A DNA stretch of 64,000 nucleotides from Alloscardovia venturai (lineage in GTDB: Bacteria; Actinomycetota; Actinomycetes; Actinomycetales; Bifidobacteriaceae): assembly GCF_042676605.1 (NCBI RefSeq), contig NZ_JBHTHQ010000011.1, forward strand, positions 29,109 to 93,108, read 5' to 3'. This document shows, one piece after another, positions 1-9,300 of this stretch. The notes beneath the pieces were generated by a model. It saw nothing but the letters and a program-made list of their open reading frames with translations, did no database searches and had not been told where the DNA came from. Both the position numbers and the translations under genes were made by a program. The stretch's first letter is position 1; the number at the start of each line of letters is the position of its first letter.

Positions 1-255
1 TCAGACGTGACGAAAGTGCAGGCTTTTGCTTATGGTTCTGCGCTGGGTATGCAGTATCACATGGAAGTTACTCCAGCGATTTTGGACGAATGGCTTTCAA
101 CTCCTGAGATGCTTGCAGGCGTCAAGAAGAAGAGTGACGTGAAGAAGATTCGCGAAGACTTTGACAAGTATGATGCGAACATTCATCGTGTGGCGGATGC
201 AACTTTCTGCGCTTTTGCTGCGCGCTGTGCATCGTATGCGCGCGAAATTGCTTAG
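1..255 (+). CDS. class I glutamine amidotransferase (C-terminal fragment)
   Basis: The window opens inside this gene; only the last 84 codons are present and the true start lies upstream. The frame is open from base 1 and ends in TAG at 253-255. The fragment contains Gly-x-Gln-Tyr-His-x-Glu-Val-Thr, the His-Glu pair of the Cys-His-Glu triad of class I (GMP synthase-like) amidotransferases; the usual Pro between His and Glu is Met here. It would release ammonia from glutamine. The nucleophilic Cys is outside the window, so the acceptor substrate cannot be told. The next gene starts 35 bases downstream on the same strand. Confidence 0.7.
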   Translation, partial: SDVTKVQAFAYGSALGMQYHMEVTPAILDEWLSTPEMLAGVKKKSDVKKIREDFDKYDANIHRVADATFCAFAARCASYAREIA

Positions 256-290
256 CTGATTTTAATTACGGAACTTTAGAGAGGTTTTCA

Positions 291-2225
291 TTGCCAGTAC
301 ATGACATTGGCTTAGAGCACGTTTCGCTTGAATTTGCTACGAAGAATATCTTCAACGACGTTACACTCGGCGTAGTGGAGGGCGACCGCATCGGTATTGT
401 CGGAAAGAACGGCGATGGCAAATCCACGTTGCTCCACATCTTGTCTGGAAAGCAGCCAATTGATTCTGGCCGAGTCACTCGTCGGGGTGGTCTCACTATG
501 GGTGTGCTGGACCAATGGGATTCCTTGAATGACGATGATACTGTGAAGAAGGCTGCTCTCGAGAACCGTGAAGATTACGAATGGGCGGCGGATGCCTCGT
601 CCCGTGATATCGTGGAAACTCTTTTGCTGGATATTCCGCTTGATGCCACTGTGGGACAACTGTCCGGTGGTCAGCGTCGTCGTGTGGATTTGGCACGTTT
701 GCTTCTTCATGATTGGGATATCTTGGTGCTTGATGAGCCTACCAACCATTTGGATATGCCAACTATTCACTGGCTTGCAGCACATGTAAAATCACGGTGG
801 AGCGACGGCAACGGTGTACTCTTGGTAGTTACCCATGACCGCTGGTTCCTTGATGAAGTCTGCACACGCATGTGGGAAGTGCATGACGGAACTATTGACC
901 CATTTGAAGGTGGTTACTCTGCATACATGATGCAGCGCGTAGAGCGCGAACGTCAGGCAGATGTAGCTGAAACTAAGCGTCGCAACCTCGCTCGCAAGGA
1001 ACTTGCATGGCTGACTCGTGGTGCTCGCGCTCGCTCTACGAAGCAGAAGTTTCATGTGAAGGCTGCTCGCGAACTTATTGCTGATGTACCAGAGCCGCGC
1101 AATACCCTAGAGCTCAAGGCTATGGCTACGTCTCGTCTGGGCAAGCAAGTCGTGGATTTGATAGATGTGACACAGGTGTATGAGCAAAATAAGGATGAGC
1201 GTACGCCTGACTCTGTTTCTGTGGATGTAGTAGTCGACGACGCAAACGGCGTTCCTCATACTCGGACAGTTGTAGGAAAGCGCATCCTTGACAATGTTAC
1301 GTGGCTCATTGGGCCTGGCGATCGCTTCGGCATTGTGGGCGCAAATGGTGTGGGAAAGTCTACGCTTTTGAAGATTATTAACGGTTCTTTGACACCCACG
1401 GCTGGCCATGTCAACATCGGTAAGACCGTAAAGTTTGCAGTGCTCTCACAGCGTCTCGATGAGCTAGAAAAGCTGGGGAAGTACCGCGTTCAGGAAGTTC
1501 TGTCACGCTACAAGCCAAGCTACATCATAGACGGAAAAGAAACAACGCCGGGTCAGCTGATGGAGCGATTAGGCTTTGAAGCGGCTCAACTGATGACGCC
1601 TATCGCAGACTTGTCCGGCGGGCAGAAACGCCGCATGCAGCTACTGCTGATTTTGCTTGATGAGCCGAACGTTCTCATCATGGACGAGCCAGGAAACGAT
1701 CTAGATACGGACATGCTCGCTGTCATGGAAGATTTGCTAGATACCTGGCCAGGCACTCTCATCGTGGTGTCACATGATGCGTACTTGCTTGAGCGCGTGA
1801 CTGATCATCAGTTTGCTATCTTCAATGGTAAGATCCGTCATCTTCCTGGTGGCGTAGATGACTACTTCAAGTTGCTTGACGGGCAGGATGTGCCGGACAA
1901 TCCAATTTCTGGCGGTTTGGTCAGTACTGGTTCAGAATCGGTGCTCTCCGATGCTGAGGTGAAGGAGCATGAGCAGAAGTCTGCTGCCGAGGAGAAGGCT
2001 GCGCGCATTGCCAGACGTGAAGCTTCAAAGCGCATGAGCGCTATTGAACGCAAGATTTCTAAACTCAACGATTCTAAAGCTGATATAGAAGCGAAGATGG
2101 CGAGCCAAGATCCCAGTGATTTTGTGGGACTCGGTAAGTTGAACGAGGAACTTCAGAGCATCCAAGGCGAGATAGATGAGCTCGAGATGGAATGGTTGGA
2201 GAAGAGCGAGATTGTAGAGGGGTAA
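291..2225 (+). CDS. ABC-F family ATPase (duplicated ATP-binding cassette, no membrane domain)
   Basis: A 644-residue soluble protein with two ATP-binding cassettes. The first Walker A is GKNGDGKS near residue 38 and the second is GANGVGKS near residue 353. Each has an LSGGQ signature; the Walker B segments run into DEPTNHLD in the first half and DEPGNDLD in the second. The charged helical tail from about residue 560 resembles the C-terminal coiled coil of Uup-like ABC-F proteins. No transmembrane segment is visible. ABC-F proteins act on the ribosome, as translation factors or antibiotic-protection proteins; which role applies here cannot be read from sequence. The start is TTG, chosen because GAGAGG lies about 8 bases upstream and the residues that follow match the usual ABC-F N-terminus. 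Confidence 0.9.
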   Translation: MPVHDIGLEHVSLEFATKNIFNDVTLGVVEGDRIGIVGKNGDGKSTLLHILSGKQPIDSGRVTRRGGLTMGVLDQWDSLNDDDTVKKAALENREDYEWAADASSRDIVETLLLDIPLDATVGQLSGGQRRRVDLARLLLHDWDILVLDEPTNHLDMPTIHWLAAHVKSRWSDGNGVLLVVTHDRWFLDEVCTRMWEVHDGTIDPFEGGYSAYMMQRVERERQADVAETKRRNLARKELAWLTRGARARSTKQKFHVKAARELIADVPEPRNTLELKAMATSRLGKQVVDLIDVTQVYEQNKDERTPDSVSVDVVVDDANGVPHTRTVVGKRILDNVTWLIGPGDRFGIVGANGVGKSTLLKIINGSLTPTAGHVNIGKTVKFAVLSQRLDELEKLGKYRVQEVLSRYKPSYIIDGKETTPGQLMERLGFEAAQLMTPIADLSGGQKRRMQLLLILLDEPNVLIMDEPGNDLDTDMLAVMEDLLDTWPGTLIVVSHDAYLLERVTDHQFAIFNGKIRHLPGGVDDYFKLLDGQDVPDNPISGGLVSTGSESVLSDAEVKEHEQKSAAEEKAARIARREASKRMSAIERKISKLNDSKADIEAKMASQDPSDFVGLGKLNEELQSIQGEIDELEMEWLEKSEIVEG

Positions 2226-2348
2226 TAGATTTTCACCATCACAAATGTTTTAGTTTGGCAAACAATTTATGATAAAGCAGGAAGGCTCTAAACGGTTGTT
2301 ACTTTACGTTGTCCGCGATCAGAGCCGTCACTGCTATAGGTTTTGTAG

Positions 2349-2871
2349 TTAATCCATCTCATATTTGATGACGAGTAACGCATCAATAAAATTTTTCATT
2401 TTTTTGGTCATACATAGATACATGGGCCAGAGTATATCGACTACGAGTAGAATAACGACTAGTCCGGTGAATGAGACATCTAACAGCTGAATCATCCCGT
2501 TAAGAGCTTGTTCTTTCATATTCGTAAATGCGCCACCTGCGACGGTTGTTACTATACCAAGAAAGTATGTAGCAATAGCGGGAACCGCAGATGCAACAAC
2601 TTTCCATACTTTTATTATTGCGATGTATTAAATCGTCATGGTAGGTAAGCAAATTGCTAGAAAGCTCTTTATCTATTCCAATTTCTACTAATTTTTGGAT
2701 ATTGATATCTCGATTCAACTCTATATGAACTTTTGAGTAAAAACTAACAAATAGCAGCCAAAGGCATTCTGGTATGGCAAGAAGATTGAAAGTGAAGCTA
2801 GCTCCATTCAAAGAGATAATCAAAGGCATGCAGCTGATAGAGATAAAGAGAATAATTCCCGAAACTGACAT
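2349..2871 (-). pseudogene. small four-helix membrane protein, frameshifted
   Basis: Read from 2871 the frame codes for two hydrophobic segments (residues about 4-20 and 30-46) and a charged loop, then turns into Cys/Arg/Ser-rich non-membrane sequence. Shifting by one base at the A-run near 2612-2616 restores a membrane protein: the new frame continues Val-Trp-Lys-Val-Val, then two strong hydrophobic helices, and stops at TAA 2349-2351. The merged product would be about 174 residues with four membrane segments. No family is recognised. No good ribosome binding site precedes the ATG at 2871, so the 5' end may also be decayed. Either the gene is broken or the A-run is a sequencing or slippage error. 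Confidence 0.6.
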
Positions 2872-3097
2872 TAGATAATAATCGGTTTCAATCGTGAATT
2901 TGAATTAAGATATTTGCAGCAGGTCTCAGACTGTGTTGGAAGTTTGAATTGTTGAAATTTTTTGTCGAATAATGTCATGTCGATCCCTAAGGTAAATGGA
3001 TTAAGAAATATCTCCTGATTTGTGCGAGAGCTAATTGTACTGATTATGAAGCATTGCGTATAAAGCAGTCTTCTTGTTCTGACTTCCTTATTGAGGA

Positions 3098-3724
3098 TTA
3101 CTGCACTCCATCAAATAGCTTAAGCAGATACTCAACGCTCTCGTCACCCCAGTCTTTAATGCGAGGACCGGTAAAAGTGCGGTTATATGCTTGATCGAAT
3201 ACGACAACTTTTTGACCGGCTTCACGAAGAGTAGTGATATTCGCCGGAGAATCGTCGATATGTACCGTAGCTTGAATGGAGTCTTTAAGACCAGTAAAGC
3301 ATAATGACATGTAAGGGATATCGTTCTTCTCAAGCCAAGTGGCGGTATCTTGCACAACCCGCTCATGCTGACCATGCACGAAGAGTCGATGGGTAACGAT
3401 GCGGATGTGAACATCGTGGCTTGCGAGAATGTGAAGCGCGTGCGATACGCCCGGGATAGCGGGCATCGTGGCATACAAACCTTCCGATTCTGCAGCCATA
3501 TGAATTGCTTTGTACTCTTCACGTGTAGAGAATGGCCAACCAGGATTTTCGAAAATGTCGTAATTATCTGTCACCGTAGCCACATCGGGACTCATGAGTC
3601 CTTGAGAAACACAATAGTTTTTGAGAGCTCCGTTGTAATCTGCGCATACTCCATCGAGGTCAAGATTTAAGACGCGATACCCACTGATGCCGACTTGCTG
3701 GTTTGCATACTGTGGAGGAATCAT
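3098..3724 (-). CDS. 5'(3')-deoxyribonucleotidase-like HAD phosphatase (NT5C type)
   Basis: A 208-residue HAD-superfamily protein. Motif I is Asp-Leu-Asp-Gly-Val followed by Cys-Ala-Asp-Tyr, the arrangement of the NT5C deoxynucleotidase family (first Asp nucleophile, second Asp acid/base). Motif II is the Ile-Val-Thr-His segment, and motif IV is His-Ile-Asp-Asp-Ser-Pro. It probably dephosphorylates nucleoside monophosphates; substrate preference is not readable. The frame extends upstream to 3802, but the ATG at 3724 is preceded by AAAGGA at a normal distance, and the 26 extra residues look non-coding. It is transcribed divergently from the mtrA operon. Confidence 0.75.
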   Translation of the reverse strand: MIPPQYANQQVGISGYRVLNLDLDGVCADYNGALKNYCVSQGLMSPDVATVTDNYDIFENPGWPFSTREEYKAIHMAAESEGLYATMPAIPGVSHALHILASHDVHIRIVTHRLFVHGQHERVVQDTATWLEKNDIPYMSLCFTGLKDSIQATVHIDDSPANITTLREAGQKVVVFDQAYNRTFTGPRIKDWGDESVEYLLKLFDGVQ

Positions 3725-3875
3725 AGGAATCCTTTCGATGACTTTACACTCATATGAGGTAGCACACCATGATACAAGATACATAAGTCCTATGGAAGGC
3801 AAACTCTTTACTTGAGACTGATAGTGACTTCATGACGTATGAGAAAGTGAGTGCTCTCATTATTTTTCATGTTAG

Positions 3876-3902
3876 TATAAATACGTGTGCGTGAACGTTC
3901 AC
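3876..3902 (+). promoter_or_regulatory. probable mtrA promoter -10 with adjacent 12-bp dyad
   Basis: TATAAA at 3876-3881 sits 44 bases before the mtrA ATG. Just downstream, GTGAACGTTCAC at 3891-3902 is a perfect 12-bp palindrome placed where a repressor or MtrA itself could act. No convincing -35 was found. Confidence 0.4.
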
Positions 3903-3924
3903 ATAGTTGTGAAAGATGTATACA

Positions 3925-4695
3925 ATGACGAGAGAGCAAGTGCTAGACGTTACCGGTGATGGTAGTGATGAGAAACAACTTATCATGATTGTTGATGATG
4001 ATCCTGTACTGTCTGAAATGCTTTCTATAATTTTGGAAGATAACGGATACATATCTCGTCAATGTCATGATGGTGTAACGGCGCTTGAACTTGTACCGTT
4101 CATTAAGCCATCACTCGTTCTTCTTGATGTCATGCTTCCAGGGTTGAACGGAGTCCAAGTAGCACAAAGAATTCGCCGGCTTAGCTCAGTGCCGATTATC
4201 ATGTTGACAGCAAAGGCGGATACCGCAGATATTGTTGAGGGTCTTGATGCTGGGGCTGACGATTATGTTACAAAACCATTCCAGTCTGCAGAACTCATTG
4301 CGCGCATTCGCACTCATCTGCGTAATGCAAATAAAACCGCTGTACGGGTCACTCGCGATGGGACTATGCCTCACATAGAATGTGGCGATTTCATAATTGA
4401 TGCGCCGATGCATACAGTAACGAAAAATGGAAAGAATATTAGTCTTACACCAATCGAGTTCAACTTATTGCAGTTGCTCGCCGCCCACGAGGGAGAGGTA
4501 CTCAGTCGTGATTTTCTTCTACGGACTGTGTGGGAATATGAAAACTCATCAGATAGCCGTACCGTAAATGTGTGCATTCAGCGATTACGCCAGCGCATTG
4601 AAGATAATCCTGAAAATCCACAGTATATTCTCACTGTGCGCGGTGTCGGATATAAGTTTTGCGCTCAGCCTCGTATGCAAGTTGGTAATGACTAA
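3925..4695 (+). CDS. mtrA: response regulator MtrA (OmpR/PhoB type)
   Basis: A 256-residue two-component response regulator. Receiver domain about residues 18-135: acidic pocket Asp24-Asp25-Asp26, phospho-acceptor Asp68 in LLDVMLPG, Thr95 switch residue, Lys117 in VTKPF. The OmpR-type winged helix is about 150-250 and ends RGVGYKF. With the following mtrB and lpqB it forms the actinobacterial MtrAB-LpqB system, which links cell-envelope state to cell division and wall hydrolase expression. An upstream ATG at 3916 abuts the GAAAG ribosome site with no spacing; ATG 3925 has about 9 bases of spacer and was chosen. Its stop overlaps the mtrB start (TAATG). Confidence 0.92.
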   Translation: MTREQVLDVTGDGSDEKQLIMIVDDDPVLSEMLSIILEDNGYISRQCHDGVTALELVPFIKPSLVLLDVMLPGLNGVQVAQRIRRLSSVPIIMLTAKADTADIVEGLDAGADDYVTKPFQSAELIARIRTHLRNANKTAVRVTRDGTMPHIECGDFIIDAPMHTVTKNGKNISLTPIEFNLLQLLAAHEGEVLSRDFLLRTVWEYENSSDSRTVNVCIQRLRQRIEDNPENPQYILTVRGVGYKFCAQPRMQVGND

Positions 4696-6287
4696 TGCGC
4701 GTTTTTTCACATTCTCTCCGTGCGTGGGCCGCCGCAGTAAGTATCATCGTGGTTTTCTTGCTAACCATCGCGACTTCGCTTATTGCTATGGGATTTTTGA
4801 GGCAAAGTATGCTTAGCCAAGTGCAATCTCAGTCGTTCAAGGACTTTTCACAGGGAATAGAACGTGTCCAAGCTAAAGAGTTCATAGATGAGTCGAGTGC
4901 TGATGCGCAACGAAAGCAGTCTTTTCTCAACGATATAGTCTCTGATTTGCAAAATAGTGGTGCAGCTAATCTTGTGGGTGTTTATATGTGGCAAGAAAAG
5001 TTTGCATCGCAAAGCGATATCGTTCCTATCTCTACTGACCCAACGTACATGCATGTCGTTTCTTCAGAGATGAAAAACCGTGTAGCAACATTGAATGATG
5101 CGAATATTCTTTCTCAACCCGTAAATCTTGGTGAGAGAAAGAATCCCATTCCGGGAAATGTATATGGCAGCTCACTTCAACTAGGTGGTATCGGAAGAGT
5201 ATATGTATATGGACTTTACTCTTATGAGTCTGCACAAGAGACGTTAGAAAAAGTTCGAATTTCGCTCGTCGTCCCATGTGTCATCTTCAGCATCATTTTT
5301 GGACTTATTACGTGGAAAATTATGGGACGAATTATCAATCCAGTACGTAAAGTTGCGTGTGTGGCTCGTCAGCTATCTCAGGGAAATCTTGAAGCGAGAG
5401 TACAAGTTGACCGTCAGGATGAAATCGGAGTTTTACAAAAATCGTTCAACGATACGGCAGAAACTCTTGTGCAAAAGATTGATGAGCTCAAAAAATCAGA
5501 ATCTATGCAGAAACGCTTCGTCTCAGATGTCAGTCATGAGTTACGTACACCTGTGACCACAATTCGTATGGCGTCGGATTTTCTTCAAACGCATTCTTCA
5601 GCGTTTGATGAGACAACTGCGCGAACTATAACTTTACTTAATAAACAAGTTGATAATTTTGAAAAACTTCTTACTCAGCTACTTGATTTGTCACGATATG
5701 ATGCGCAGAAAGTTCAAACAAATTTTACCCTGACAGATATTTGTGGTTGCGTAAAAAATGTTATTACGGCTACGTTGCCATTAGCGCATAATGCCCGTAC
5801 GACAGTAAACTGTACATATTTGAGCCGTGAGGCTTTTGCCTATGTTGATAGTGTACGAGTCGAACGAATTATTTATAATATCGTGATTAACGCTATCGAC
5901 TTTTGCAAACACCGACCAATAGAGATAGGCGTTAAGAGTAACGAAGATTATGTAGCTATTCGTATTCGCGATTATGGAATTGGCATAGCGCAAGATAATC
6001 TTAGTCATATCTTCGACCGCTTTTGGAGAGCTGATCCCTCGCGCGCTCGCGTTACGGGAGGAACAGGTCTAGGGCTTTCAATTGCTCGTGAAGACGCCAA
6101 ACTTCATCGCGGTGATATAGCTGTTCGTTCCATAGTGGGCAAAGGGACTGAATTCATTGTAGTATTGCCGGTTAGTAGACAAACAAATCCAGTTAATATA
6201 AGTATGCCGCAACGATGGCCATTATGGTTTGATGATATATTTCTTGACGATAATCCTATATCTGAAATATGTGGCGGAGCAAAGTGA
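4695..6287 (+). CDS. mtrB: sensor histidine kinase MtrB
   Basis: A 530-residue membrane histidine kinase. It has an N-terminal transmembrane helix (about 12-34), an extracytoplasmic region, a second helix (about 190-212), a HAMP linker, then HisKA with the phospho-accepting His281 in SHELRTP. The HATPase domain carries an N box around NIVINAIDF, DYGIGI, and GGTGLGLSIA. Start and stop overlap mtrA and lpqB by single-base TAATG and TGATG junctions, so the three proteins are translationally coupled. In known systems MtrB phosphorylates MtrA, and LpqB interacts with the MtrB sensor region. Confidence 0.92.
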   Translation: MRVFSHSLRAWAAAVSIIVVFLLTIATSLIAMGFLRQSMLSQVQSQSFKDFSQGIERVQAKEFIDESSADAQRKQSFLNDIVSDLQNSGAANLVGVYMWQEKFASQSDIVPISTDPTYMHVVSSEMKNRVATLNDANILSQPVNLGERKNPIPGNVYGSSLQLGGIGRVYVYGLYSYESAQETLEKVRISLVVPCVIFSIIFGLITWKIMGRIINPVRKVACVARQLSQGNLEARVQVDRQDEIGVLQKSFNDTAETLVQKIDELKKSESMQKRFVSDVSHELRTPVTTIRMASDFLQTHSSAFDETTARTITLLNKQVDNFEKLLTQLLDLSRYDAQKVQTNFTLTDICGCVKNVITATLPLAHNARTTVNCTYLSREAFAYVDSVRVERIIYNIVINAIDFCKHRPIEIGVKSNEDYVAIRIRDYGIGIAQDNLSHIFDRFWRADPSRARVTGGTGLGLSIAREDAKLHRGDIAVRSIVGKGTEFIVVLPVSRQTNPVNISMPQRWPLWFDDIFLDDNPISEICGGAK

Positions 6288-8041
6288 TGAATATTTTATT
6301 ACTCCGAAAATATGTATGGAAGTTTCTGCGCATACTCGAAATCTCATTATGTAGTATTCTTATATGTGCATTGTTGGCAATGGTTGGCGCATGTTCAAGT
6401 TTACTGAGTTTGCCAACTTCTGGTGGAATATCACAGATACCACGTAAGGCCAGGCAAGATAGACTCATTTATTCCAATCCTCCTGGACCACAGAAAAATG
6501 CTGAACCTGAAGATATCGTTCGAGGATTTCTTGATGCATTACCATCAGGTCTCCAACGGGGAAGCTTCTCAGTTGCTCATGAATTTCTGAGTTCTACTGT
6601 GCGGCATTCATGGAAACCTCGCGCCAGCTCGACGATTTATACAGGTGACCTTGGAGTGCAACGTGAGGCAAGAAATCTTGACGGGACAGGCGCATCTCAG
6701 CTTATTACTGTTGCCATTTCTGTCTCTATAGTTGGTAGAGTTGGACTAGATGGAACTTATCAGCCAGTGCAGCAGCATAAGAAAGAAATACTAACTTTCA
6801 AACTTACAAAGGCGAAATCGCAGTGGCGTATTGCCTCGCTAGATAATGGTGTATTGATTTCCCGCCAAGACTTCGACCAAGTTTTCCGACAAGTAACTCT
6901 CTACCAACCCTCCCGTAGCTGCGAAGCTTTTATACCAGATGTTCGTTGGTTTGGTCGGCATGATTGGAAACGCTATGCGCTTTCACAGCTTCTGAGTTCG
7001 CCGCCGAAGTGGCTTGATAGGGTTGTTCGTAATATTGTAGAATACAAAGTCTCTCTTGTGTCTGTTTCGGGAGATAATTCTGCTGTACGCGTGACTGTCT
7101 CTTCAAACTTTGCTGTGCTTCCACGTGATGTTCAAGCACTCGTCGTACGAATGATAAAACTGACAATTTCAGGTCACGATGATGATAGTAGCGTTTCTGT
7201 GTATGCGGGGGAGAATGATTTTACACATGCTGATAAGAATGTGAAATATACATCTTCAAGTGCTTCGCAATCAGTGTACTCTGTGAGTTCGCGTCACCTT
7301 CTTTCGCTTGCATTGACGAGTGCGATTCGCGTGGGTGAGATTCCTATTGATGTTTCGCAGCCGAGTTTTACCTACAGTAATCATAAAGCTGTTATTATTG
7401 ACGGCAATCATAGGGCGCAATGTATAGACTCTGATGGCAGTGCGTGTGGCGTGTTATTTGATGGGCAACAAGTTTCGTATGTTACTGCAGGGATGGGCTT
7501 GCAAGTATGGGCAGTGAGTGCTGACGGTCGTTCTGTAATGGTTGCGCAAAACGAGCAGAGGACGTACCAGCGTATTCAACTCAATCTTCCTGCACAATAT
7601 GTGATTCGCTCTATTGCAGTTTCTCCCGAGGGTGAACGTATGGTAGTAGTTCTTAGCCAGGGGGCAAGCGCTCAAACTGTGCTTTATGGAATCGTGAGAA
7701 ATGATAAGAAAGAAGTAGCAGGTCTGTCAGATTCAAACCTAACTCTTTCGTACAAGAGTAATATCTCTATGGCATCATTCTATAATGACACCATAGTCGT
7801 GTACGCGACTAATCCGGATGGTAGTGGTGTGCAACGTGCGTATCGTCAGAGTATGCCTGGTCTAGAGATTGCGCAGTCGCTTCCTGAAGTTCCAGTAATA
7901 GCAATTGCGGCAGGTCAAATATCTTCTTCGCAGAAACTCGCGGTTTTATGTGTTGACAGAACAGTTCGTGGTATCGGGGGTTCTCTCACGGGTGGCTGGC
8001 AGATTATGGATACTCAAGCCGTAGCACTTTCGCAACGTTAA
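6287..8041 (+). CDS. lpqB: lipoprotein LpqB (GerMN and beta-propeller)
   Basis: A 584-residue lipoprotein. The ATG at 6287 overlaps the mtrB stop (TGATG) and follows GGAG, so it is preferred to an earlier in-frame ATG at 6269 inside mtrB. The N-terminus is a basic stretch, a hydrophobic helix and a lipobox ending Val-Gly-Ala-Cys near residue 36. The middle part, about 200-360, fits a GerMN domain. The C-terminal 250 residues fit the WD-like propeller typical of LpqB. Its position after mtrB is the diagnostic LpqB context. It is anchored on the outer face of the membrane and modulates MtrB. Confidence 0.88.
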   Translation: MNILLLRKYVWKFLRILEISLCSILICALLAMVGACSSLLSLPTSGGISQIPRKARQDRLIYSNPPGPQKNAEPEDIVRGFLDALPSGLQRGSFSVAHEFLSSTVRHSWKPRASSTIYTGDLGVQREARNLDGTGASQLITVAISVSIVGRVGLDGTYQPVQQHKKEILTFKLTKAKSQWRIASLDNGVLISRQDFDQVFRQVTLYQPSRSCEAFIPDVRWFGRHDWKRYALSQLLSSPPKWLDRVVRNIVEYKVSLVSVSGDNSAVRVTVSSNFAVLPRDVQALVVRMIKLTISGHDDDSSVSVYAGENDFTHADKNVKYTSSSASQSVYSVSSRHLLSLALTSAIRVGEIPIDVSQPSFTYSNHKAVIIDGNHRAQCIDSDGSACGVLFDGQQVSYVTAGMGLQVWAVSADGRSVMVAQNEQRTYQRIQLNLPAQYVIRSIAVSPEGERMVVVLSQGASAQTVLYGIVRNDKKEVAGLSDSNLTLSYKSNISMASFYNDTIVVYATNPDGSGVQRAYRQSMPGLEIAQSLPEVPVIAIAAGQISSSQKLAVLCVDRTVRGIGGSLTGGWQIMDTQAVALSQR

Positions 8042-8082
8042 CCCGTTTTTCATAACTCTGCAATTTAACGGATGAAGAGTTT

Positions 8083-8115
8083 GTTATCAAAATGTTATCA
8101 AAATGATAGCAAATT
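8083..8115 (+). repeat. three tandem 11-bp direct repeats upstream of fruE
   Basis: GTTATCAAAAT occurs twice back to back (8083-8093 and 8094-8104), followed by a degenerate third copy at 8105-8115 matching 8 of 11 bases. The 11-bp period is close to one helical turn, so bound proteins would lie on one face. It lies about 110-140 bases upstream of fruE and is a likely regulator-binding array. No regulator gene is adjacent. Confidence 0.6.
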
Positions 8116-8222
8116 GTGATTATTCCGCATTGTATAGGTGAGGAAATTTTTTTACTCTGATAACAGATGCCAATGGCGGCATCAGATTGTGGAATATCCT
8201 ATAGAACTCGAAGGAGAGAATC

Positions 8223-9203
8223 ATGAAGGGTATAGTAAAGAAAGTCATAACATTTACTGCGGCAGTTGCTACAGTGTTTGGTCTTTCCGCGTGTGGCTCT
8301 TCTGGTGGAGCGAAGAACAGCAGTGAGAAGACGATTGGCTTTGTGGCAGTTGGTCCTGAAGGCGGCTTCCGCACTGCAAATGAAAATGATTTGAAAGCTG
8401 CATTTAAGAAAGCAGGCTTTAAGCTCATCTATTCTCCAACTCAGAACAATGACCAGCAGAAGCAGATTCAGGCTTTCAACAAGTTTGTCAATGATGAGGT
8501 AGATGCGATTATTCTTTCTGCGACTGAAGACTCTGGTTGGGATGCTTCATTGGAAAAGGCAGCAAAGGCAGAAATTCCAGTATTTACTGTTGATCGCAAT
8601 ATTGATATTAAGAGTGATGCTGCAAAGAAGGCAATCGCTTCTCATATTGGGCCTTCCAACGAATGGGCTGGCGAGCAAGCTGCTGAATTCGTCAATAAGA
8701 ACTTCCCGGACGGCGCAAATGGTTTTATCCTCGAAGGGCCTGCGGGTTTGTCTGTCGTTAAGGATCGTCAAACTGGTTGGGATAAGAAGGTAGCAAAGAA
8801 TGTTAAGGTTCTTGAATCCCAATCTGCGAACTGGTCCACTGATGAGGCAAAGACAGTTACTGAAGGTTTGCTTGATAAGTACAAGGCAGATAATCCTCAG
8901 TTCATTTTTGCTCAAAATGATGAAATGGGCTTAGGAGCTGCACAAGCGGTAGACGCAGCTGGACTCAAGGGGAAAGTTAAGATTATCACTATTGACGGCA
9001 CGAAAGCAGCTCTTCAGGCAGCTGTAGATGGTGATTTGTCTTATGTCATTGAGTACAACCCAATCTTTGGCGAAGTAACAGCAAAGACAGTGAAGGATTA
9101 TCTTGCGGGTAAGAAGGTAGAGAAGGACATCGTTATTGATTCCAAGACCTTCACTGCCGAAGATGCGAAGGCTGCTCTCGATGCAGGCACTCGCGCATAC
9201 TAA
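8223..9203 (+). CDS. fruE: sugar-binding lipoprotein of the FruEKFG ABC importer
   Basis: A 326-residue extracytoplasmic binding protein of the ribose/galactofuranose type (Peripla_BP_4). Its signal peptide ends in the lipobox LSAC (Cys24), followed by a Gly/Ser linker. The mature part starts with IGFVAVGPEGGFRTA and contains FAQNDEMGLGA, features shared with YtfQ and strikingly with FruE of B. longum, a fructose-binding protein that also takes ribose and xylose. AAGGAGAG lies about 5 bases before the ATG. It is first gene of a four-gene operon. A long intercistronic stem-loop follows, which could let it be made in excess over the other subunits. Confidence 0.88.
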   Translation: MKGIVKKVITFTAAVATVFGLSACGSSGGAKNSSEKTIGFVAVGPEGGFRTANENDLKAAFKKAGFKLIYSPTQNNDQQKQIQAFNKFVNDEVDAIILSATEDSGWDASLEKAAKAEIPVFTVDRNIDIKSDAAKKAIASHIGPSNEWAGEQAAEFVNKNFPDGANGFILEGPAGLSVVKDRQTGWDKKVAKNVKVLESQSANWSTDEAKTVTEGLLDKYKADNPQFIFAQNDEMGLGAAQAVDAAGLKGKVKIITIDGTKAALQAAVDGDLSYVIEYNPIFGEVTAKTVKDYLAGKKVEKDIVIDSKTFTAEDAKAALDAGTRAY

Positions 9204-9231
9204 AGCAAGTAACCGCTAGTTAAACGAATTA

Positions 9232-9275
9232 CGAGCTATGAGGGTTTTCGCTTGTGCGTCCAGCCTCATAGCTCG
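9232..9275 (+). promoter_or_regulatory. intercistronic stem-loop between fruE and fruK
   Basis: CGAGCTATGAGG (9232-9243) and CCTCATAGCTCG (9264-9275) form a perfect 12-bp stem with a 20-base loop. There is no T-run after it, so it is more likely an mRNA-stabilising or partial-termination element than a full terminator. Such elements often raise binding-protein expression relative to downstream transporter genes. Confidence 0.6.
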
Positions 9276-9300
9276 CTGAAATTCTAAGAAGGTAATCACT

